Shown: positions 1-5,413 of the stretch, piece after piece
How the letters are laid out: each line of letters starts with the position of its first letter
How positions within the stretch are numbered: position 1 is the first letter of the stretch
Assembly (NCBI GenBank): GCA_900549155.1
Contig: URNF01000109.1
Location: 1-7,216, forward strand
Origin: an uncultured Oscillospiraceae bacterium
GTDB lineage: Bacteria; Bacillota; Clostridia; Oscillospirales; Acutalibacteraceae
DNA length: 7,216 nucleotides
Reading direction: 5' to 3'
Notes under the pieces: generated by a model
Told to the model about the DNA's origin: nothing
The model's input: the letters and a program-made list of their open reading frames with translations, nothing else
Database searches by the model: none
Translations under genes and position numbers: made by a program

Positions 1-783
1 GCCTTTGTCGATTTTGAACCATATGTCCTTTAAGGTTGGGTTATAAACAACACTGCCGTCGGCACTGTGGACAAGACTGCGGTAAGCGGTCACATAATCG
101 TATATTTCCATGTTTGTCGCATACCACACGTCGTCGTGCCCCGCCGTTTTTTCGCAAAAGCGCTCGATGCGCTCCCAGTTGTTGTTTTCCGAGAACTCAA
201 AGCTGTGCCCCCACACATAGAAAAGCAGCGGATCGCGCCCGTGCGCGCCCTCATCGGGCTGCGCCGCAAAAAATGTGTCGGCAAGGTCAAACAGCCGCTC
301 GTGGTTGTGATGACAGGTCGGGTGCAGCTCCAGAAAATTTTCCGGCAGCGAAAACCGCTCGGTGGAGCGCGTGGTGCGGGCATAAGCGATGCCCGCCGTC
401 TTCAAAAGCGCGATCGTCTCGGCGTTATAATCGCCATAAGGGTAAGCCATACCGCACACGATGCCGTCGGTCAGCGCTTCCAGCCGCCGTCTGTCCTCTG
501 TGATCTCATACACAAGGCGCGGCGCGGTCAGGCGGGTGGGAAACGGATGGGTCAGCATGTGGCAGGCAAGCTCCTGCCCTGCGGGGAGATACAGATCTTT
601 AATCTCCTGCTCCGTCAGATACCATCCCGTCGTGCCGTACAAGCCGGAATTGAGGTTGAACGTGCCGTGCATCCCGTATTTTTTGAAGATCTCCACAAGG
701 GGCAGATCCTCGCGCGGACCGTCGTCATAGCTGAACGTCAGCGCCTTTGCCTTTCCGCCGGGGAACCGCATAAAATCCGTCAT
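1..783 (-). CDS. Polysaccharide deacetylase-like protein (NodB/CE4 fold), 3' end cut by window edge
   Basis: The frame stays open from the ATG at 783 to base 1, giving 261 residues without a stop; the C-terminus lies outside the window. It carries the NodB deacetylase motifs. Motif 1 is TFSYDDG, with candidate catalytic base D20 and metal ligand D21. Motif 2 is HMLTH, with metal ligands H75 and H79. Motif 3 is YPYG at 114-117. A WGHSFEF segment at 191-197 resembles the late His motif of this family. Known members hydrolyse N- or O-acetyl groups from glycans using a divalent metal. There is no signal peptide, so a cytoplasmic role on imported oligosaccharides is inferred rather than a cell-wall role. 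The start is set by GGAGG seven bases upstream of an ATG that overlaps the preceding gene's TGA, so translation is probably coupled. It is the third gene of the operon. Fold and catalytic class are well supported; the substrate (acetylated xylo-oligosaccharide or N-acetyl sugar) is unknown. Confidence 0.9.
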   Translation of the reverse strand, partial: MTDFMRFPGGKAKALTFSYDDGPREDLPLVEIFKKYGMHGTFNLNSGLYGTTGWYLTEQEIKDLYLPAGQELACHMLTHPFPTRLTAPRLVYEITEDRRRLEALTDGIVCGMAYPYGDYNAETIALLKTAGIAYARTTRSTERFSLPENFLELHPTCHHNHERLFDLADTFFAAQPDEGAHGRDPLLFYVWGHSFEFSENNNWERIERFCEKTAGHDDVWYATNMEIYDYVTAYRSLVHSADGSVVYNPTLKDIWFKIDKG

Positions 784-1985
784 GCTTCTTCCTCCAAATC
801 CTTCTCATGCAGCCGCACACCGTTTTCACAAAGCGCCGCCTGCAGCGTTTCCACGTCAAGTGCCGCAAAATCGTCGGTCATCGCGGCAGCGGTGCCCGCC
901 GCCTCACCGGTCACGGCACAGCAGGGAATGACCCGCATGATGTCCCACATCGGCTCGGTGACCGAGGTGCATCTGCCCGCCGTGATGAGATTTTTGACCG
1001 TTTTGCTGTACAGTGACGAAAACGGCACCTCAAACACCGGTCCGCGCCGCCGCCAGTCCGACACCATGCCAATGCTGTCGGCAACAAAGGTGTGCGGGCG
1101 GTCATCGCCCAGCACCGTCTCGCCGACGATGTGACGTGTCATGCGCACCTGCGGTGTGGTGGGCAGGGTGGCGATCTGCGCCGTCGCATCCTTTTCCTGC
1201 GCCCGCAGCACGTCGGAAAGCGCCGTCGCATGGGACATCACGGTCATGTCGGTCAGCTCCGCCGCCGTCAGTCCCAAAAAGCGCCGTTTTGACAGCTTTT
1301 GCACCTTTTGCCCGTTTTTCTGCTCATCCGGCACATCGCAGCAGCCGAGCATCCGCCGCACATAGCCGTCCGCTCCCGCACGGTAATACCACGCAGCAAG
1401 CAGGTTGCCCTGTTTGAATGTCTCGGTCGGCGCTCCCGCAAAGTGTGCAATGTCCGCATCGCCCGTCGCGTCGATCACGCTGCCGACGGCAAATGCTTTT
1501 CTGCCGTCCTTTTCCTCAACGATAACCGCGGTGATGCGCCCCGCATCGGTCGCCACCGCTGCCGCGTGCGCGCCGTACAGGATATGCACGCCCGCCTTTT
1601 GCAGCGCCTGCTCCGCAAGGATGGCGAACACCTGCGGGTTGAAATCCGCTTCAAAGCGCGCGTCCTTTTCGGTCTTTTTGCCGTCCTTCAGCCAGGCGTC
1701 GCGGATGCCGCAGCCCGCCGCAGGAACGGACACCGACAGACGCAAAAGCTCCTCGGCGATGCCGAAGCTCACCTGCCGCCCATAGCCGTCGCACAGCGGA
1801 AGATAGATGGTGACGATCCCTGCCGTGGCAAGACCGCCGAGCATATATTGCTTTTCAAGCAGCAAAACGCACTTTCCCGCCCTTGCGGCAGCAAGCGCCG
1901 CCGCGATGCCGGCAACGCCGCCGCCCGCGACCAGCACATCAAAGCGATCGACAAGCGGTGTGCGCAGCGTTTCCGTAATTTCCAT
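780..1985 (-). CDS. FAD-dependent oxidoreductase (FAD_oxidored family)
   Basis: This is a 401-residue flavoprotein. An N-terminal Rossmann dinucleotide-binding site is visible as GGGVAG at 21-26, and acidic E44 ends the second strand in LLLEK, as expected for binding the FAD ribose. The LGGLATAG segment at 49-56 is typical of the FAD_oxidored (PF12831-like) group. A second FAD contact is ATGDAD at 173-178. The C-terminal FAD-binding segment includes AGR at 336-338 and GEAAGTAAA at 360-368. There is no signal peptide or membrane segment. Such proteins often occur in polysaccharide-utilisation loci, but their reactions are mostly uncharacterised; oxidation of a sugar hydroxyl or a sugar-derived acid is only an inference here. 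It starts 51 bases after the GH123-like gene stops, with GAAGG ten bases upstream of its ATG. Its TGA overlaps the deacetylase ATG. The coding sequence is about 60% GC by hand count of three 60-base blocks, higher than the preceding gene. Confidence 0.88.
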   Translation of the reverse strand: MEITETLRTPLVDRFDVLVAGGGVAGIAAALAAARAGKCVLLLEKQYMLGGLATAGIVTIYLPLCDGYGRQVSFGIAEELLRLSVSVPAAGCGIRDAWLKDGKKTEKDARFEADFNPQVFAILAEQALQKAGVHILYGAHAAAVATDAGRITAVIVEEKDGRKAFAVGSVIDATGDADIAHFAGAPTETFKQGNLLAAWYYRAGADGYVRRMLGCCDVPDEQKNGQKVQKLSKRRFLGLTAAELTDMTVMSHATALSDVLRAQEKDATAQIATLPTTPQVRMTRHIVGETVLGDDRPHTFVADSIGMVSDWRRRGPVFEVPFSSLYSKTVKNLITAGRCTSVTEPMWDIMRVIPCCAVTGEAAGTAAAMTDDFAALDVETLQAALCENGVRLHEKDLEEEA

Positions 1986-2036
1986 TTCCTACAACCCTTC
2001 CCTGTTAATACTGGATACCGTCGGATTTCGGCAAGA

Positions 2037-3764
2037 TCAGCAGGTTTTTCGGCGTTCTGCCGTATGGATTTCAATCTCCCGGTTCAAAGCTTCTCTGAAA
2101 CCGAGCAGCTTGTCTGCAGAGCCGGCAGCAGTATGAAAATCCACCTTGCCGTAATACAGAGATAAAAAGTCCATTGTCTTCCTGCGACCGATCAGTTTTT
2201 CAAGCGCCAAAAGAGCCCGCATATCGTTGAGACCCTCATAAAACACCTTCTGTCGAATCGACTGTAAGCAGCTGCCATCATTTTCGGGATATACAAAATA
2301 GGAGGTTCCGGGATTTCCGCCGTCAAAGAAACAGGTTTCGACCTTCGGATCGAAAACACCCTGGCTCAACACATCATAATAGTAGTTATATCCCCAATGT
2401 AAAAAGCCCTTGATCTTATATGCGTAAAGCTGTATTCCCAGCATACGGTTGCGTTCACTGGAGCAGTTGAGCTTGCTGTTGCTCATTCCGTCGCTGCAAT
2501 GCGCTCCTGTATTATACGCCCAAAGATTGGAACATCTGCCGAAAAACTCTTGAATATTGTCGACGCTGACGATGGGCGTAGTGACCGTACCGTCCTCATA
2601 AAATCTGTAATTCCACAACGCATCACCGCACATTTGGTCCTTCAGAAAATCTTTTACGATATTCCTTGCCTTTGTATAATCCTTTTTCATCTCCTCCCTG
2701 GGTTCGTCAGATACATGGAACAGCATTTTACCTTTCAGCCCCTGCGCATCAAGGAATGCCAAAAGCTCCGGGAGATACGCTCTCAGAAAGCGGGCATACT
2801 TTTTGCCGGAAGCCTTCGTTTCCCAGCCAAAAATCCGCCGATACTTTCCGTTTACCGTAGCCATTATCTTAGGTGCCGCCTTGGCACCGCACTGGGTAAA
2901 CAGATGCGAATGCTCGAAATAGGTGAAACCGGCTCTACGGCTTTCGTCGATAAAGCGTTTGAGCAACGAGAAATCAAACCTGTATTCGCCGTCGATCACC
3001 TCAACACCGATAAGCTGAGCCGTCCTGCGCTCGTGACCGACGGGTGTGTCAAGCGGTGGTGTAAAGCACGGTGTCAAAATCATGTTCTGACCGTTTTTTG
3101 CCGCTGCGGCGGCAAAGTTTCGATATATTTCCCAAAAACGTTCGGAAAACATTTCAACATTATAAATATCACAAAGGCAATCGCAGTGAAGCCAGCGGGT
3201 GTAAATCAGCTTTTGCAAGGGAAGCCTGGCATTGATGACCTCCACTGTAAGTTCACATTCGCCCGACACCGTACCGTCGCGGCGGGAAAGCATTTCAATC
3301 CGAATGGCGTGTTTCCCGGGTGCAACTGTTTTTTCATCCTCGTTTACCGTAAACCATAAAACCTTCCATGATCCTCTTGCGGCAGCCAATTGAACGCGCT
3401 CGTTGTCAAAATAAAGATGATTCCACGCGGCGTCCCCCTTAATCTCTATCTTCGGTTTTGCAGCCTTGGGATACAGTATATCGTATATGAGACCCGGACG
3501 GTAAATGTCCGTCAAATTGGCTTCAAGCGGTTCGGGGACATTTACAGCACCCTCGCTGTAAAGTGAAATAGGGAGGTCCGTGGTGATCTTTAGGTTAAAC
3601 GGTCTGTCCGGCAAACCGTCGCCGACATATTTATATGCCACCTGAAACGAAAGCGGTTCGTTTTTAAGGCAGGAAAAAACGGTTTTTTCCTCTCCCTCGG
3701 GACTCTGTTCCGGCAACACTTTTGAAAGGGAACTTAAGACCACCGCTTTAATCTTTTTCGACAT
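2037..3764 (-). CDS. DUF4091 / GH123-like glycoside hydrolase
   Basis: This is a 575-residue protein. An N-terminal beta-rich region (about 1-180) precedes a probable TIM-barrel (about 185-470) and a C-terminal helical/beta tail. The best diagnostic is HVSDEP at 350-355, whose adjacent D353-E354 matches the Asp-Glu pair of GH123 N-acetyl-beta-galactosaminidases. In that family the acid pair supports substrate-assisted catalysis by the sugar's 2-acetamido group. Further family-like segments are LWAYNTG at 414-420, GFLHWGYNYY at 453-462, YPENDG at 492-497 and FYEGLNDMRAL at 508-518. Length matches known GH123 enzymes of about 570-600 residues. No signal peptide is present, so the product should be cytoplasmic. 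The start is supported by AGGAGG seven bases upstream. It is the first gene of the operon behind the promoter at 3836-3864. Hand counts give about 46% GC against about 60% for the next gene. Family membership is solid; true GalNAc specificity is not established, because DUF4091 is broader than GH123. Confidence 0.87.
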   Translation of the reverse strand: MSKKIKAVVLSSLSKVLPEQSPEGEEKTVFSCLKNEPLSFQVAYKYVGDGLPDRPFNLKITTDLPISLYSEGAVNVPEPLEANLTDIYRPGLIYDILYPKAAKPKIEIKGDAAWNHLYFDNERVQLAAARGSWKVLWFTVNEDEKTVAPGKHAIRIEMLSRRDGTVSGECELTVEVINARLPLQKLIYTRWLHCDCLCDIYNVEMFSERFWEIYRNFAAAAAKNGQNMILTPCFTPPLDTPVGHERRTAQLIGVEVIDGEYRFDFSLLKRFIDESRRAGFTYFEHSHLFTQCGAKAAPKIMATVNGKYRRIFGWETKASGKKYARFLRAYLPELLAFLDAQGLKGKMLFHVSDEPREEMKKDYTKARNIVKDFLKDQMCGDALWNYRFYEDGTVTTPIVSVDNIQEFFGRCSNLWAYNTGAHCSDGMSNSKLNCSSERNRMLGIQLYAYKIKGFLHWGYNYYYDVLSQGVFDPKVETCFFDGGNPGTSYFVYPENDGSCLQSIRQKVFYEGLNDMRALLALEKLIGRRKTMDFLSLYYGKVDFHTAAGSADKLLGFREALNREIEIHTAERRKTC

Positions 3765-3781
3765 TTCGAATCCTCCTTTTT

Positions 3782-3813
3782 ACCACTCTGTAAAATTTTT
3801 CATGACCGCTCTG
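3782..3813. repeat. Two imperfect 9-bp direct repeats in the operon leader
   Basis: ACCACTCTG at 3782-3790 and ACCGCTCTG at 3805-3813 match at 8 of 9 positions, with starts 23 bases apart. Both lie downstream of the predicted start of transcription and upstream of the ribosome binding site of the GH123-like gene. This could be a regulator half-site pair or chance; no hairpin explains them. Confidence 0.35.
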
Positions 3814-3835
3814 CAAGGATCGCGGGCACATGTGA

Positions 3836-3864
3836 AGAATATCATTTTAATAATCATTAGTCAA
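3836..3864 (-). promoter_or_regulatory. Promoter of the GH123-like/FAD/deacetylase operon
   Basis: Read on the minus strand, TTGACT (3859-3864) is followed after 17 bases by TATTCT (3836-3841). A TG one base before the -10 box makes it an extended -10. Predicted transcription begins near 3829, inside the palindrome CACATGTG (3827-3834). That leaves a leader of about 65 bases before the ATG at 3764. It is the only sigma-A-like promoter I see upstream of the three genes. Confidence 0.75.
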
Positions 3865-3944
3865 GAAAAAATTCAAGCTTTCCGACAAAATGCATTTACG
3901 GCATTCAGCAACCTTATATTGCATTAAGTCCGACATCTTACCTA

Positions 3945-3973
3945 TTGCAATTTGTGCTGACTTTTGGTATACT
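3945..3973 (+). promoter_or_regulatory. Extended -10 promoter of the SLOG-protein gene
   Basis: TTGCAA (3945-3950) and TATACT (3968-3973) are separated by 17 bases, with TG one base before the -10 box. Predicted start of transcription is near 3980, giving a short leader of about 25 bases. The -35 box lies within the palindrome ATTGCAAT (3944-3951), so a protein bound there could block it; that is inference. Confidence 0.75.
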
Positions 3974-4004
3974 ATGTGAGTGAAATAAACAGGAGGGATG
4001 CATC

Positions 4005-4472
4005 ATGCGCGAAATGACAGCCTGCTTTACAGGCCACCGCTCTGTCCCGCTCATGCAGCGGGCGGGGATTCGGAAAAAGCTGGAAAAGACGGTGCGGGAG
4101 CTGATCGCGCAGGGGTATCGCTATTTCGGTGCGGGAGGTGCTTTGGGCTTTGACACGATGGCAGCGGACGCTGTTTTGCGGCTGCGCCGCGAGTTCCCCG
4201 ACATCAAGCTCATCCTCGTTTTGCCCTGCAAAACGCAGGCGGATCGCTGGAGCGCGCGTGACCGCGAAATTTATGAAAAGCAAAAGGCAGCGGCGGACAA
4301 GGTGGTGTATGTCGCCGAGCAGTATTATAACGGCTGCATGCTGGTGCGCAATCGGCGTCTGGTGGACAACAGCAGCGTCTGCGTCGCCTATCAGACGCAC
4401 GCGGGCGGCGGCACCGCCTATACCGTGGAATATGCCAGGCAATCCGGCGTGCCGATTATTCCCATAGCTTAA
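4005..4472 (+). CDS. YpsA/DUF1273-like SLOG-family protein
   Basis: This 155-residue protein is complete and compact, about the size of the YpsA/DUF1273 family within the SLOG (SMF/DprA-LOG) Rossmannoid superfamily. Visible signatures are FTGHR at 8-12, a nucleotide-phosphate-like loop GGALGFD at 44-50, RNRRLVDNS at 115-123 and GGGTAYTVEYA at 134-144. SLOG domains are proposed to bind or process nucleotide-derived ligands; B. subtilis YpsA is linked to growth and cell-division phenotypes, and no reaction is established. There is no signal peptide or membrane segment. AGGAGGG at 3991-3997 lies seven bases before the ATG at 4005; the nearer ATG at 3998 is out of frame and abuts the ribosome binding site. 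The gene is a single transcription unit with its own promoter and a terminator directly after its TAA. Nothing in it suggests sugar metabolism, so it may be only a positional neighbour of the carbohydrate genes. Confidence 0.88.
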   Translation: MREMTACFTGHRSVPLMQRAGIRKKLEKTVRELIAQGYRYFGAGGALGFDTMAADAVLRLRREFPDIKLILVLPCKTQADRWSARDREIYEKQKAAADKVVYVAEQYYNGCMLVRNRRLVDNSSVCVAYQTHAGGGTAYTVEYARQSGVPIIPIA

Positions 4473-4475
4473 CGC

Positions 4476-4516
4476 AAAACCGCATCTGCACTCAAAATAA
4501 GTGCAGATGCGGTTTT
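4476..4516. terminator. Bidirectional rho-independent terminator
   Basis: A perfect 17-bp stem pairs 4476-4492 with 4500-4516 around the 7-base loop CAAAATA (4493-4499). The arm ends are AAAA and TTTT, so both strands have a U-run. It serves the SLOG gene (TAA at 4470-4472) and the converging AraC-type gene. The latter's stop codon (4515-4517) overlaps the outer edge of the stem. Confidence 0.93.
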
Positions 4517-5276
4517 ATTCATACAGCGCATAGATATATTTTGACGGCGAAACGCCGACGACACTTTTGAACGCGATGGAAAAATATTTTTCGTCCCGAA
4601 AGCCGCTTTGCAGCGCAACCTCTCTGACGCTGTATCCGCCGACCGAAAGATAGGTGCACGCCGTTTTGATGCGGTGCTTTTGCAGATATTCCTTCGGGGA
4701 CATGCCCTCATAGCGGGCAAACAGTCTGCGCAGATACACCGCGCTTACGTTGAGGCTGTCCGCAATGTCCGTCACGGTCAGCTCCGCATTCCCGCAATTC
4801 TCTTTGATATATCGTTTGGCGCGGTCGACATAGTCGTTATGATCCGCGCCGTTTTTGTTATATTCATTGTAGATGTCCGCAAAAAGCCGATAGACCCGCG
4901 ACAGTGACCGCATATAGTTATCGGGCTTTTCGGTGTCCCACTTTTCATAGATGTTCAGAAAGCAGCGGTACATATCGTCAAAATTCTCGGTCACGAACGT
5001 TTCGACGCGGTCTCCCGCTGCAGCATAGTCAAAATGAATGACGATCAGCTCATCGTGTCCCGCCACACGCCGATAGTCCACCCCTGCGGGCACGAACGTG
5101 ATGCTGCCGTCGTGCATATGCACAGTCTGCCCCTCGCTTTCGATCACCGCGTCGCTCCTTGTGCGAAAGGAAAGCGCGGAGAAATTGCGGTCGCGGTTGA
5201 ACATATCAATAGCCTCATTGTGAAACCGCAAAACATCCCGCAAAACAAACGTCGGGCTTTTGTCGGCAAATATCAT
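4515..5276 (-). CDS. AraC-family transcriptional regulator
   Basis: This is a 253-residue regulator. The N-terminal part (about 1-140) resembles a cupin-type sensing domain, with HMHDGSITFVPAGV at 53-66. The C-terminal AraC/XylS DNA-binding domain has two helix-turn-helix units. The first spans about 165-198, including TDIADSLNVSAVYLRRLF. The second spans about 213-247, including the family signature around ALQSGFRDEKYFSIAFK. Proteins of this build sense a small molecule, often a sugar, and bind paired sites near promoters. It is divergent from the GH10 gene across 137 bases, which makes local regulation of that gene, and autoregulation, the simplest inference. The start is supported by AGGGG nine bases upstream and a promoter at 5297-5325. 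The stop codon lies at the edge of the terminator stem shared with the SLOG gene. The effector is unknown; a xylo-oligosaccharide would fit the neighbours. Confidence 0.93.
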   Translation of the reverse strand: MIFADKSPTFVLRDVLRFHNEAIDMFNRDRNFSALSFRTRSDAVIESEGQTVHMHDGSITFVPAGVDYRRVAGHDELIVIHFDYAAAGDRVETFVTENFDDMYRCFLNIYEKWDTEKPDNYMRSLSRVYRLFADIYNEYNKNGADHNDYVDRAKRYIKENCGNAELTVTDIADSLNVSAVYLRRLFARYEGMSPKEYLQKHRIKTACTYLSVGGYSVREVALQSGFRDEKYFSIAFKSVVGVSPSKYIYALYE

Positions 5277-5296
5277 ACGATCACGCCCCTATCGGC

Positions 5297-5325
5297 ATCA
5301 TAGCACGTTTGTTTCGTTTTTTCAA
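5297..5325 (-). promoter_or_regulatory. Promoter of the AraC-type regulator
   Basis: Read on the minus strand, TTGAAA (5320-5325) and TATGAT (5297-5302) are 17 bases apart, with TG one base before the -10 box. The start of transcription should fall near 5290, giving a very short leader. The -35 box is only 21 bases from the -35 box of the oppositely directed GH10 promoter, so one bound protein could affect both. Confidence 0.75.
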
Positions 5326-5346
5326 CCTTTTGTATTGCTCACACGG

Positions 5347-5375
5347 TTTACAACGATCATTTTTCTTTATACAAT
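5347..5375 (+). promoter_or_regulatory. Promoter of the GH10 gene
   Basis: TTTACA (5347-5352) and TACAAT (5370-5375) are separated by 17 bases, each one mismatch from consensus. Transcription should start near 5382. That point lies within the inverted repeat AGGT-AGAA-ACCT (5378-5389), a possible operator. A perfect TTGCGCAA palindrome follows at 5393-5400. Confidence 0.65.
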
Positions 5376-5398
5376 ACAGGTAGAAACCTATATTGCGC

Positions 5399-5405
5399 AA
5401 AGGAG
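5399..5405 (+). promoter_or_regulatory. Ribosome binding site fixing the GH10 start
   Basis: AAAGGAG lies eight bases before the ATG at 5414. An in-frame TTG at 5393 would place this site inside the coding region and add seven residues; the ATG is therefore preferred. The intervening ATG at 5407 is out of frame. Confidence 0.85.
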
Positions 5406-5413
5406 AATGCTAT

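Noticed and set aside
67..1134. A 355-codon plus-strand open frame across the deacetylase and FAD genes.
   Set aside because: It is antisense to two genes with clear catalytic and cofactor motifs. Its translation is low-complexity, Arg/His/Pro-rich text without a recognisable domain, as expected from high-GC antisense frames.
1299..2165. A 288-codon plus-strand open frame opposite the FAD gene and the end of the GH123-like gene.
   Set aside because: It crosses a gene boundary on the other strand, has no domain signature, and its composition is that of an antisense shadow.
2499..3359. A 286-codon plus-strand open frame opposite the GH123-like gene.
   Set aside because: No recognisable domain was seen and no convincing ribosome binding site was noted. 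The minus-strand frame is a well-supported DUF4091 protein.
3765..4004. A possible riboswitch or small RNA in the 240-base divergent intergenic region.
   Set aside because: The leaders are short (about 65 and 25 bases) and I see no conserved aptamer-like helices; promoters and short repeats explain the space.
5336..5355. A possible catabolite-response (cre-like) element over the GH10 -35 box, around TGTAAACCGTGTGA on the minus strand.
   Set aside because: The half-sites look similar to cre, but the central CG is out of register by one base relative to the known consensus, so the match fails.
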